Shown piece by piece: positions 1 to 6,417 of a DNA stretch of 12,342 nt. A program made the translations under genes and the position numbers. Position 1 is the first letter of the stretch; each line of letters opens with the position of its first letter. The notes beneath the pieces are model-generated. The model ran no database searches, was not told where the DNA came from, and worked only from the letters and a program-made list of their open reading frames with translations. Origin of the DNA: Acidimicrobiaceae bacterium (GTDB lineage Bacteria; Actinomycetota; Acidimicrobiia; Acidimicrobiales; RAAP-2); contig PKZI01000226.1 of NCBI GenBank assembly GCA_003133005.1, forward strand, positions 1 through 12,342, written 5' to 3'.

Positions 1-506
1 AGGGGGGAGTTGCCTACCTCCTTCGCGCAGAGCACGGTCTTGCCCTACCGCGGGCCATGCAGGTGGAGTTCTCCAAGCAAGTCCAGGAGTTGCCCGAAAA
101 AACGGGCACCGAGATTTCGTCCGCCGAGATCTGGGACGTCTTTACGACGACCTACCAACCGGAGAATGCGACAATCCAGCTGCTCTCGAGCGAGGTTTCG
201 GCCGATCAGCACAACACCCGAATCTTCGCCCAATTGGTAGTGAACGGACAGCACGTCACCGTAAAGGGTGAGGGCAACGGTCCGATCGACGCGCTCATGG
301 CGGGTCTGCGCAACGAGATGGACGTCGACTTCAAGGTCCGCGACTACCACGAGCACGCGTTGACGGCCGGATCAGAAGCGTCGGCGGTCGCGTACGTAGA
401 GGCCCAAGGTGCTGACGGCTCGACCTGGTGGGGGGTTGGCATGAGTTCATCGATTCTTGACGCGTCACTCGAAGCGGTGGTCTCGGCGGCGAATCGCCGT
501 CGGTAG
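1..506 (+). CDS. leuA: 2-isopropylmalate synthase, C-terminal part (5' end outside window)
   Basis: LeuA condenses acetyl-CoA with 2-oxoisovalerate, the first committed step of leucine synthesis, in the cytoplasm. The reading frame is open from the left edge (first full codon at 3) and reads GGVAYLLRAEHGLALPRAMQ, the conserved stretch linking the catalytic part to the regulatory part of actinobacterial LeuA. The rest is the LeuA dimer/regulatory domain: the GNGPIDALMAGLR segment, the YHEHAL segment, and a terminal WWGVGMSSSILDASLEAV helix, ending in TAG at 504-506. The ATG at 57 is an internal methionine, not the start, because conserved sequence continues in frame upstream of it. The TIM-barrel catalytic domain lies outside the window. 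Because the regulatory domain is intact, feedback inhibition by leucine is expected (family knowledge). leuC and leuD lie at the other end of the window on the opposite strand. Confidence 0.95.
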   Translation, partial: GGVAYLLRAEHGLALPRAMQVEFSKQVQELPEKTGTEISSAEIWDVFTTTYQPENATIQLLSSEVSADQHNTRIFAQLVVNGQHVTVKGEGNGPIDALMAGLRNEMDVDFKVRDYHEHALTAGSEASAVAYVEAQGADGSTWWGVGMSSSILDASLEAVVSAANRRR

Positions 507-518
507 CGGTCGCGCACC

Positions 519-531
519 TAGAATTGTGTAG
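519..531 (+). promoter_or_regulatory. Putative -10 box of a leaderless promoter for the PQ-loop gene
   Basis: TAGAAT at 519-524 fits the actinobacterial TANNNT -10 pattern and is followed by 7 nt and then the GTG start at 532, so transcription would begin at or next to the start codon. No convincing -35 hexamer is seen 16-18 nt upstream, and no Shine-Dalgarno sequence precedes the GTG. The box lies only 13 nt after the leuA stop, so read-through from leuA is also possible. Confidence 0.4.
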
Positions 532-1155
532 GTGACCTTCCACTCCGCTCTCGTCGATGCTGGCTGGGCTGCAGTGTTCCTCGGGATCGTGGGGACGTAC
601 GCGCAGTTCACTCGCGCGCGCCGGCTCGGTATCGAAGGCATCTCATTCGCGACGTGGGTCCTTTTTGCCTTCATGGGATGTTTTTGGATTACCTACGGCG
701 CAGTCTCCGCACACTCGTGGCAGGTCATTCTTGGCAGCCTGCTCGTATTGCCCTTCCAGCTCGCGATCGTGTTTCGACTGAAGCCGTGGAACGAACGCAC
801 GATCTTGGCGCGATCGTTCTTCTTTTTTGTGGCGTGTTGCGTGGTACCAACGTTGTTGTGGGGATGGGCAGGGGGTGTCTACGGCACCGGCGTCGCAATG
901 ACGGCCAACCGAGGTCCACAATTGATCGAACTGATTCGTCACCGAGACGCGAGTGGCGTGTCCGTGAGCTCGTGGATGGTGGGCGCGAGTGGGTCAGCAC
1001 TTTGGATTCTCTATTACAGCGGTGTGCACCTGTGGGCCGCGTTGATCGCGACGCTCTTTGCGGGAATCGCGAATCTCACCATTGGTCTTCTGGCGTATTG
1101 GCGTCACGTGACGTATCGCCAGCGACTCGCGGTCGAACAAGTTTTCGCGGACTGA
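532..1155 (+). CDS. PQ-loop / SWEET-like membrane protein with two repeats
   Basis: This 207-residue, strongly hydrophobic protein has about seven predicted membrane spans. Two PQ-loop-like repeats are visible. Repeat 1, about residues 10-85, has GIVGTYAQFTRARRLGIEGI, with AQ where the motif normally has PQ. Repeat 2, about residues 115-190, has a canonical GPQLIELIRHRDASGVSVSS (PQ at 129-130) followed by a W. The two-repeat, seven-span design resembles eukaryotic SWEET and cystinosin-type proteins, whereas most bacterial SemiSWEETs carry one repeat and dimerise. Family members move sugars or small amino compounds through the cytoplasmic membrane; the substrate here cannot be read from the sequence. 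The GTG start at 532 has no ribosome-binding site but a -10 box sits 7 nt upstream. The gene follows leuA by 25 bp and converges on the FGGY kinase gene. Confidence 0.8.
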   Translation: MTFHSALVDAGWAAVFLGIVGTYAQFTRARRLGIEGISFATWVLFAFMGCFWITYGAVSAHSWQVILGSLLVLPFQLAIVFRLKPWNERTILARSFFFFVACCVVPTLLWGWAGGVYGTGVAMTANRGPQLIELIRHRDASGVSVSSWMVGASGSALWILYYSGVHLWAALIATLFAGIANLTIGLLAYWRHVTYRQRLAVEQVFAD

Positions 1156-1158
1156 CGA

Positions 1159-2700
1159 CTACCTGTATTTGCGGTTCGATTTCTTCTCGTCGCGGTAGGC
1201 GTCAATCAATTCGTTGACGCGGCGCTGATAGAGGTTGGCGACGCCCATATCGGGGAGAAAAACCTTCACGGTTGTGGGGACTTCGTCGAGCTGTTCGAAT
1301 GTTCGTCGCCCGAGCGCGACTGACGCCGCCAGCGCGGTGCCGCGCAACTGGGCAATCATGGGACTTTCCACTTGGTGAACCTCGCGACCCAGAGTGTCGG
1401 CAAATATTTGGCACCATAGGTCGGACTGGGCACCGCCACCCACCAGACGTAGCGGCGCGAGCCGTTGGCCGGCGAACTTCTCGACGTAACGAAACAGCCA
1501 CGCGCTGTTGGCGGCCACCCCCTCCATGACGGCGCGGATCATGTCGGCGGTGTTGGTGGTGATCGAGAGGTTGCGAAAGCCCCCGCGCAGTCGTTTGTCG
1601 TCAACGGGCGAGCGCTCGCCCGCGAGCCACGGAGTGAAGAGCACGCCGTTCGCGCCGGGCGGCGAGGTCGAGGCGAGCGTCGTCATGTCCTCGTAGGTCA
1701 TTCGCGCGCCGCCGCCCGCGAGAAGACCTTGGAGCCACTCGAGAGATTTCGCACCTGTTTCTTGGTTGTCGATAATCACGTACGAGTCGTTCGTGAGACC
1801 CGGCACCGCCGCTATCGAATGCAACACGTCAGTCTTCTTGGAGGCCACGGGACAACTTATCCATGACGTCGTTGAAAGAGCGATGTGTGTGGCGAATTCT
1901 CGAGTGGCGCCCGAGCCAAACGCGGCAGCGTGAAGGTCGGGCAGCGAGGCCACGACCACCGTGTCAACGGGAAGTCCAAGCTCCGCGCGCAACTCATCGC
2001 GCACAGGACCAAGCACACTGTTCGCCGCGACCAGTGGTGGCAATTTCTCGGTGCTAAGCCCGACCGACGCGAGCAGTGCATCGTCGTAGGCAAAACGCTG
2101 CAGATCACGATTATCGGTCATCCACATTGCGAGGCGCGTCGCGTAGGTTGCCGCCGCCACGCCGCTGAAGCGCATCGCGAGGTAATCAACGGGTTCCATG
2201 AACCATCGAGTCCTTGCGCAAATATCCGGTTGCTCGTTGAGCATGTACAAAATTTGGCCCACCGGATCCGCGCCCGATGTCGAGGGCGCGCCTCCCGTTC
2301 GTTGAATGAAACGCCGCAGTTTTGCCGCGCTGTAGCCCTGTACCGGTCCACCGAGCGCGCGTCGGCTGTAGCGTCCACCTCGCGTATCGAGCCACGTCAG
2401 ACAGTCGCCCGTTGGTTGACCGAGTTCGTCGACGGGAACGGTCGAGGCGTACTGGCCCGTGATCGCGACGACTCGCACGTTCGCGCGTTCAACGCGGTCA
2501 TCATCGAGGAGTCGCTGAGCGGACTCGCGTATCAGTGTCCACCAGAGGTTCGCGTCCTGGGTCGATGCACCGCGTTCATCGAAGTGCGTCGGCACGTGGC
2601 GAACTTCGTGGCACAGTGCGGCGCCGTCGAGGGTCACGATGCCGACCTTCGGGCCACCCGTGCCGAGATCGACGCTCAGACAGAGTTCTTCGCTCGTCAT
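1159..2700 (-). CDS. FGGY-family carbohydrate kinase (xylulokinase-like)
   Basis: A cytoplasmic ATP-dependent kinase of 513 residues, the normal size for the FGGY family. The N-terminal actin-like phosphate-binding loop is DLGTGGPKVG (residues 11-20). LTWLDTRGGR (101-110) matches the substrate-binding W-x-D-x-R region. PDLHAAAFGSG (254-264) carries the likely catalytic base Asp255, corresponding to the DNAAG region of xylulokinase. GVLFTPWLAGERSP (352-365) is the second FGGY signature, and GGGAQSDLWCQIFADTLGRE (421-440) is the C-terminal adenosine-binding motif. All key elements are present, so an active kinase is expected. General similarity is to xylulokinase, but the sugar or polyol specificity is not determined, so no gene symbol is given. 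Its ATG overlaps the stop of the upstream lyase gene as TAATG, implying translational coupling. Its TAG lies 3 nt from the stop of the convergent PQ-loop gene. Confidence 0.88.
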   Translation of the reverse strand: MTSEELCLSVDLGTGGPKVGIVTLDGAALCHEVRHVPTHFDERGASTQDANLWWTLIRESAQRLLDDDRVERANVRVVAITGQYASTVPVDELGQPTGDCLTWLDTRGGRYSRRALGGPVQGYSAAKLRRFIQRTGGAPSTSGADPVGQILYMLNEQPDICARTRWFMEPVDYLAMRFSGVAAATYATRLAMWMTDNRDLQRFAYDDALLASVGLSTEKLPPLVAANSVLGPVRDELRAELGLPVDTVVVASLPDLHAAAFGSGATREFATHIALSTTSWISCPVASKKTDVLHSIAAVPGLTNDSYVIIDNQETGAKSLEWLQGLLAGGGARMTYEDMTTLASTSPPGANGVLFTPWLAGERSPVDDKRLRGGFRNLSITTNTADMIRAVMEGVAANSAWLFRYVEKFAGQRLAPLRLVGGGAQSDLWCQIFADTLGREVHQVESPMIAQLRGTALAASVALGRRTFEQLDEVPTTVKVFLPDMGVANLYQRRVNELIDAYRDEKKSNRKYR

Positions 2701-4079
2701 TAACTCGGAATGGAGGACTGCTGATCCATCATCGCGGCCATGAACATCTTGATGAAGGCGTCGGCCTCGTAATTGGGCCCGCCTTCGACACCTCCATAGA
2801 CGGCACCTGACTTAGGCTTTTCGCCGGCGTGGTTCTGCGCGTACTCAACTGCGTCAGCGATGTCGGTGCGCCAACGCTCGACGACGCCTGGTTGTGTTTG
2901 GGGTCGGGTGACCGCCATGTGCAATGCGTTCGGGTATTGCTGGCCGTTCAAGCGCCAACCCTTCGTGCGCAAGAAGTCGTTCACGTGATAGACGTCGAAC
3001 TCGTCGGACGTGAACGAAAAAAGAAAACTGGGATTGCCGAGAATTCGTAACGAATCATGCGAGAGTATGACCTCTTGCATCGAGCGCGAGGTGGCGAATA
3101 TCTGTTCGGCGTAGCCGCGGTACCCACTTCGTCCGAGTTGGACCATTGCCGCCCAAGTCGCCGCGAGCAGTCCCGCGGACCTCGAACCGTCCATACCCGG
3201 CGAACAGTATTTTCCGCCTGACCAATCAGGCTGGTAGAAGTATTGGCTGTTGCGTAGTGCCTGATCGGCGAAGCAAAGCACGCTCGTACCCTTAAGGGCA
3301 TAACCATACTTATGCGTGTCCGCAGAGATTGTGGTCACACCGGGCACCGCGAAGTCAAACGGTGCAATGTCGTAACCGAGCTCGCGCCCGAAGGGCAGGA
3401 TGAAACCGCCGAGGCATCCGTCGACGTGCAGACCAATCTCGTGCTCGAGCGCAATCTGGCCTAATTCGGTGATGGGGTCAATCGTGCCGTAACCGTAATT
3501 GCACGCCGAACCAATGAGAGCGACCGTGTTCTTGTCGATGTTCTTTTTCACCCAGTCGGTGTCGACTTGCGTGGTAATTGGATCGATGGGCGCCACGCGC
3601 AGTTCGACGCCAAAAAGGTGACACGCCTTGTCAAATGCCGGGTGCGCGGTTTCGGGTTTAATGACGTTGGGTCGACCCACTTTGTCGGTGTTGTACTCGC
3701 GATAGGCGAGTATCGCGTGGGCAATGGAACCACTTCCACCGCTCGTGACCAGTCCAACCGCTGACGAGTCGCTGAGCGCAGACGCGTTGAGCATGTCGAG
3801 CGTCATAGCAATGACCTCCGCTTCGAATTTGGTCGAGCTCGGACACATGTCGCGTTGCAGTGAGTTGACATAGGAGAAGTACGAAAAGGCTTCATTGAGA
3901 AAGTCGTAGTGCCCGTGATCACCGCAGTACATCGTGCCCGAGCACTGTCCCGACTCCCAGGCGGCGTTTTCAGTTTCCGACATGTACGACATCGTCGCCA
4001 GCACGTCGGCGCACGCCGTGCCCTCCTCGGGCATCGTCCGATGGACGAGAAACCGGTCAGCGTAGGGAAAGTCGCTCAT
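2700..4079 (-). CDS. PLP-dependent lyase/decarboxylase, sphingosine-1-phosphate lyase-like
   Basis: A 459-residue fold-type I PLP enzyme of the group II decarboxylase superfamily, closest by motif to sphingosine-1-phosphate lyase (SPL), which cleaves a phosphorylated amino alcohol into an aldehyde and phosphoethanolamine. Visible motifs are FEAEVIAMTLDML near residue 85, the PLP phosphate loop VTSGGSGSI (111-119), the ring-stacking His146 in ETAHPAFDKA, Asp220 in LHVDGCLGGF (pairs with the pyridine nitrogen), and the Schiff-base Lys257 in SADTHKYGYALKG. The loop reads SGGSGS where I expect SGGTES. There is no N-terminal membrane anchor, as in bacterial SPLs. The ATG at 4079 is chosen because GGAG lies 5 nt before it; a TTG five codons upstream lacks a site. 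The gene is translationally coupled to the FGGY kinase. The substrate is unknown; an amino-acid decarboxylase role remains possible. Confidence 0.85.
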   Translation of the reverse strand: MSDFPYADRFLVHRTMPEEGTACADVLATMSYMSETENAAWESGQCSGTMYCGDHGHYDFLNEAFSYFSYVNSLQRDMCPSSTKFEAEVIAMTLDMLNASALSDSSAVGLVTSGGSGSIAHAILAYREYNTDKVGRPNVIKPETAHPAFDKACHLFGVELRVAPIDPITTQVDTDWVKKNIDKNTVALIGSACNYGYGTIDPITELGQIALEHEIGLHVDGCLGGFILPFGRELGYDIAPFDFAVPGVTTISADTHKYGYALKGTSVLCFADQALRNSQYFYQPDWSGGKYCSPGMDGSRSAGLLAATWAAMVQLGRSGYRGYAEQIFATSRSMQEVILSHDSLRILGNPSFLFSFTSDEFDVYHVNDFLRTKGWRLNGQQYPNALHMAVTRPQTQPGVVERWRTDIADAVEYAQNHAGEKPKSGAVYGGVEGGPNYEADAFIKMFMAAMMDQQSSIPS

Positions 4080-4143
4080 TGCTGCTCCATTCAATTGATT
4101 TCAAGAGCGTAGAGCGCTCCACGCGTGCTGAGGTTTCGTTCTC

Positions 4144-4165
4144 CGAGAGGCCTTAAGACCTCGCG
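4144..4165. promoter_or_regulatory. Imperfect palindrome between divergent genes, candidate operator
   Basis: A 22-bp imperfect dyad centred at 4154.5, with 9 of 11 base pairs symmetric. The core is CTTAAG (4152-4157), flanked by GAGG (4147-4150) and CCTC (4159-4162), with an outer CG/CG pair. It lies in the 219-bp region between the lyase start (4079, leftward) and the alcohol dehydrogenase start (4299, rightward), so a single regulator could control both directions. No clear promoter was identified on either strand here, and a short weaker repeat (AGCAA 4180-4184 / TTGCT 4191-4195) lies next to it. Confidence 0.35.
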
Positions 4166-4287
4166 TTGCCCCTGGACCCAGCAAGTAGGGTTGCTCTAGG
4201 AGCGTCCTGTGGGCGCGCCTGAGACGCCAGTTCGAGTTGGACGATCTAGAAGATTGTCGCTCGGCCGGGCTCGACGCCTCCATTTGC

Positions 4288-4293
4288 AGGAGG
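4288..4293 (+). promoter_or_regulatory. Shine-Dalgarno site that fixes the alcohol dehydrogenase start
   Basis: AGGAGG, a perfect consensus ribosome-binding site, ends 5 nt before the ATG at 4299. This favours 4299 over an in-frame GTG 30 codons upstream at 4209, whose extra residues are Arg-rich and unlike the start of the family. Confidence 0.85.
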
Positions 4294-4298
4294 ACTCT

Positions 4299-5396
4299 AT
4301 GTCGAATTCCACCGCCGTTCTTGACGGCACGCGTACCCAGTCGGACAAAGAGACGATGTACGCGCTCGTCTATGGAGGACCTAACCAGAAGAAATGGGCG
4401 CAAGTCCCCAAGCCGTCCATCATTGATGACACGGACGCCATCATTCGGGTTGACATCACCACGATCTGCGGTTCGGACCTTCATATCTTGAAGGGTGACG
4501 TGCCGGAAGTTACCGTGGGCCGAATTCTCGGTCATGAGGCAATTGGGACCGTGGAGTCCGTGGGTCCGGGCGTGAAGATCCTGAAGCCGGGTCAGCGCGT
4601 CGTGGTCTCGTGTATTTCGTCGTGCAGCATCTGTCGATTCTGCCGCGAAGGACGCTTCGGCCAATGCCTCAATGGTGGCGGATGGATTCTCGGGCATCTT
4701 ATTGACGGTACGCAAGCGGAGTTCGTGCGCGTGCCGTTTTGTGACACGTCGACGTACCCAGTCCCCACGGGCGTCTCGGACGAAGAGCTGTTGATGTTCT
4801 GTGACATCATTCCTACCGGCTACGAAGTCGGTGTTCTGAATGGCGCTGTGGCGCCCGGTGATGTCGTCGCCGTGGTGGGCGCAGGTCCCGTGGGCCTCGC
4901 CGCAATAAAGACGGCACAGTTGTTCAGCCCGCGCGCCATTGTCGCGATCGACCTTGATGACAAACGACTTGATCAAGCGAGGAAGTTCGGCGCTGATTAC
5001 ACCGTTAACAACGGGGCGAACGATCCCCTCAAGCAAATCATGGCGTTGACCAATGGCCTCGGAGCCGACGTCGCCATTGAAGCGGTTGGTCTTGAATCGA
5101 CGTTCGAGCTCGCCACGACGTTGGTTCGCGCGTGCGGACACATTGCCAACATTGGTGTGCACGGCGCACCCGCCATGCTTCACCTTGAAAAGCTCTGGGG
5201 CAAGGACGTGACGATCACCACCGGGCTTGTCGACACGCGTACCGTGCGCGACTTGCTTGGACTCGTCGAAAGTAAAAAGCTCGACGTCGCCGCGTTCGTT
5301 ACGCATCGATTCAAGTTGGCGGAGATCATCGACGCGTACGAGACGTTTTCGACTGCCGGGAAAACTGGCGCACTCAAAGTCGTGCTCGCGCCGTGA
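4299..5396 (+). CDS. Zinc-dependent alcohol dehydrogenase (MDR family)
   Basis: A 365-residue medium-chain dehydrogenase/reductase that interconverts an alcohol and its aldehyde or ketone using a nicotinamide cofactor, in the cytoplasm. The catalytic zinc site is Cys57 (ICGSDLH), His79 and Glu80 (GHEAIG), and probably Asp169 (CDIIPTG). The structural zinc site is a complete C-x2-C-x2-C-x7-C at Cys109, 112, 115 and 123. The Rossmann motif is VVGAGPVGL (192-200), and Asp218 at the end of the second strand (AIDLDD) favours NAD over NADP. The IPTGYEVG segment resembles secondary-alcohol dehydrogenases, but those often lack the structural zinc site, so substrate class is open. It is divergent from the lyase/kinase pair and 70-106 bp upstream of the DoxX-like gene, possibly in one transcript with it. 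Confidence 0.9.
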   Translation: MSNSTAVLDGTRTQSDKETMYALVYGGPNQKKWAQVPKPSIIDDTDAIIRVDITTICGSDLHILKGDVPEVTVGRILGHEAIGTVESVGPGVKILKPGQRVVVSCISSCSICRFCREGRFGQCLNGGGWILGHLIDGTQAEFVRVPFCDTSTYPVPTGVSDEELLMFCDIIPTGYEVGVLNGAVAPGDVVAVVGAGPVGLAAIKTAQLFSPRAIVAIDLDDKRLDQARKFGADYTVNNGANDPLKQIMALTNGLGADVAIEAVGLESTFELATTLVRACGHIANIGVHGAPAMLHLEKLWGKDVTITTGLVDTRTVRDLLGLVESKKLDVAAFVTHRFKLAEIIDAYETFSTAGKTGALKVVLAP

Positions 5397-5458
5397 TTCC
5401 GTTTGACCGACATTCACCTTTGCTGAAGTAACGATGACCGCAGTTGCCGTACAACTCA

Positions 5459-5479
5459 GTTGACGAATGGTTCGTCAAC
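5459..5479. promoter_or_regulatory. Perfect 9-bp-arm palindrome upstream of the DoxX-like gene, candidate operator
   Basis: The arms GTTGACGAA (5459-5467) and TTCGTCAAC (5471-5479) are exact reverse complements around a 3-nt TGG centre. The size and near-symmetric layout suit a dimeric repressor such as a TetR-type protein, though no regulator gene is in the window. It could also form an RNA hairpin. The sequence after it on + is A-rich, not T-rich, so it is not a standard intrinsic terminator for the upstream gene. It contains an in-frame ATG (5467-5469) that would be buried in the structure. Confidence 0.5.
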
Positions 5480-5502
5480 GGAAAAAGAAAGATGGTTGTC
5501 TC

Positions 5503-6153
5503 ATGACAATGACCGAACTCGTCCTCGGCAATCCCTCCGATATCCACGCGCCGCACTTCTGGCACTGGTTGAAGCGCTCGAAGCTTGCTTCGCTGGCGTG
5601 GACCGCAATGCGTGTTTGGCTTGGTGTCGTGTGGCTCCAAGCGGGCATATCGAAACTCTGGGGCGTAGAGAATCCCTCGTTCCTTCACCACAATGGTGCG
5701 GGCGTCGCGGGATTCGCCGCCCACGGTGTCGCCGCGTATAGCTGGTGGGGGAGTTTTCTTCACAGTTTCGTGGTGCCGAATTCTGGCTGGATTGCTGTCC
5801 TTGTGGCCGTGGCGGAGTTCGCGATAGGTGCGTGTCTCGCGCTTGGTTTTTTGACGTCCATTGCGGCGTTCGGCAGTCTGATTTTGTTGTTCACCTACGT
5901 TATGTCGGGGACCGCGAGTGTCTGCGCCTTTTACGCGCTCTTTGCGATCATCATCCTGACAATGTGGAGGACGTCAGGCTGGATTGGCGTCGATGGACTC
6001 ATAATTGGTCGCCATCAACGTCACATGCGCGAACGTGCCTTTGACGCGAACTCGAATTCCTCTGACGTTGGGAATATGTCGAAGGATCCCGGTGAAGTGA
6101 TGGGAGTCACAGACTCAGAGACGATTCCCGTCGTCGTAACAAGTCGAACGTGA
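5503..6153 (+). CDS. DoxX-family integral membrane protein (DoxD-like)
   Basis: About 216 residues from the ATG at 5503, with roughly four membrane spans and a hydrophilic C-terminal tail of about 45 residues. Family features seen are RVWLGVVWLQAGISKL in the first span, a GAGVAGFA stretch, WWGSFLHSFVVPNSGW, then VAVAEFAIGACLALGFLTSI and a terminal FAIIILTMW span before GWIGVDGLI. DoxX/DoxD proteins include the membrane subunit of thiosulfate:quinone oxidoreductase and other redox-linked membrane partners; no DoxA partner or thiosulfate gene is present, so a redox role is only suggested. The start is uncertain: an ATG at 5467 lies inside the dyad and has no ribosome-binding site, whereas the ATG at 5503 is preceded by a weak AGATGG, 7 nt away. 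It follows the alcohol dehydrogenase in the same direction. Confidence 0.75.
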   Translation: MTMTELVLGNPSDIHAPHFWHWLKRSKLASLAWTAMRVWLGVVWLQAGISKLWGVENPSFLHHNGAGVAGFAAHGVAAYSWWGSFLHSFVVPNSGWIAVLVAVAEFAIGACLALGFLTSIAAFGSLILLFTYVMSGTASVCAFYALFAIIILTMWRTSGWIGVDGLIIGRHQRHMRERAFDANSNSSDVGNMSKDPGEVMGVTDSETIPVVVTSRT

Positions 6154-6199
6154 ACGATGACGGCGAAAACCAATCAGCGTGACGAGTGCACGAATAATT

Positions 6200-6329
6200 A
6201 AGTACTTCGTCTAGTAAAAGCAATCGAGTTTCTCATATAAAAAGTACGTGGGTGCTGCGAGTACTCAGGAGTAAGTCGTCGCTGTGAATCTTCTGAGAGT
6301 CGCAGTACGCCAAAGTATTCGACAAGTAC
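6200..6329 (+). repeat. Cluster of five AGTAC boxes in the region before the secreted-protein gene
   Basis: AGTAC occurs at 6201-6205, 6243-6247, 6260-6264, 6304-6308 and 6325-6329. Two copies sit in perfect 8-bp palindromes (AAGTACTT at 6200-6207, GAGTACTC at 6259-6266) and the others continue as AGTACG. Distances between copies are 42, 17, 44 and 21 nt, three of which are close to whole helical turns. The region is free of genes (6154-6417) and AT-richer than its surroundings. A multi-site regulator target is possible but unproven. Confidence 0.35.
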
Positions 6330-6346
6330 GCTTGACCGTCAGGCAC

Positions 6347-6375
6347 TTCAAAAATTTGCAGCGCCGATTTAGATT
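6347..6375 (+). promoter_or_regulatory. Possible promoter of the secreted-protein gene
   Basis: TTCAAA (6347-6352) and TAGATT (6370-6375) match the -35 and -10 consensus at 4 of 6 positions each and are exactly 17 nt apart. Transcription would start near 6382 and give a leader of about 36 nt containing AAGGA (6404-6408), a fair ribosome-binding site 9 nt before the ATG at 6418. Confidence 0.35.
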
Positions 6376-6380
6376 GAACA

Positions 6381-6395
6381 ACGTTCGAAGAACGT
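6381..6395. promoter_or_regulatory. 15-bp dyad at the predicted transcription start, candidate operator
   Basis: ACGTTC (6381-6386) and GAACGT (6390-6395) are perfect inverted repeats around GAA. The dyad overlaps the start point predicted from the upstream promoter-like boxes, where repressor binding would block transcription. It does not match the actinobacterial LexA box, whose half-sites have the opposite order. Confidence 0.35.
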
Positions 6396-6417
6396 CTACG
6401 AGCAAGGACAAACGTTT

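Noticed and set aside
1885..2703. A 272-codon open frame on the plus strand opposite the FGGY kinase
   Set aside because: Basic, low-information product without motifs; the opposite strand holds the well-supported kinase.
4080..4094. TTG start five codons upstream for the lyase gene
   Set aside because: No ribosome-binding site precedes it, and the interval contains the GGAG that serves the ATG at 4079.
4209..4298. Extended N-terminus of the alcohol dehydrogenase from a GTG
   Set aside because: The added 30 residues are Arg-rich and unlike the family, and the consensus AGGAGG directly before the ATG at 4299 lies inside this stretch.
4101..5417. A 438-codon open frame on the minus strand opposite the alcohol dehydrogenase
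   Set aside because: Its protein is Arg/His-rich with no family features, and the plus strand carries a complete zinc dehydrogenase with every catalytic motif. It is an antisense shadow of GC-rich coding sequence.
6381..6395. LexA/SOS box reading of the ACGTTC-GAA-GAACGT dyad
   Set aside because: Actinobacterial LexA sites read GAAC-N4-GTTC; here the half-sites are in the reverse order with a 3-nt gap.
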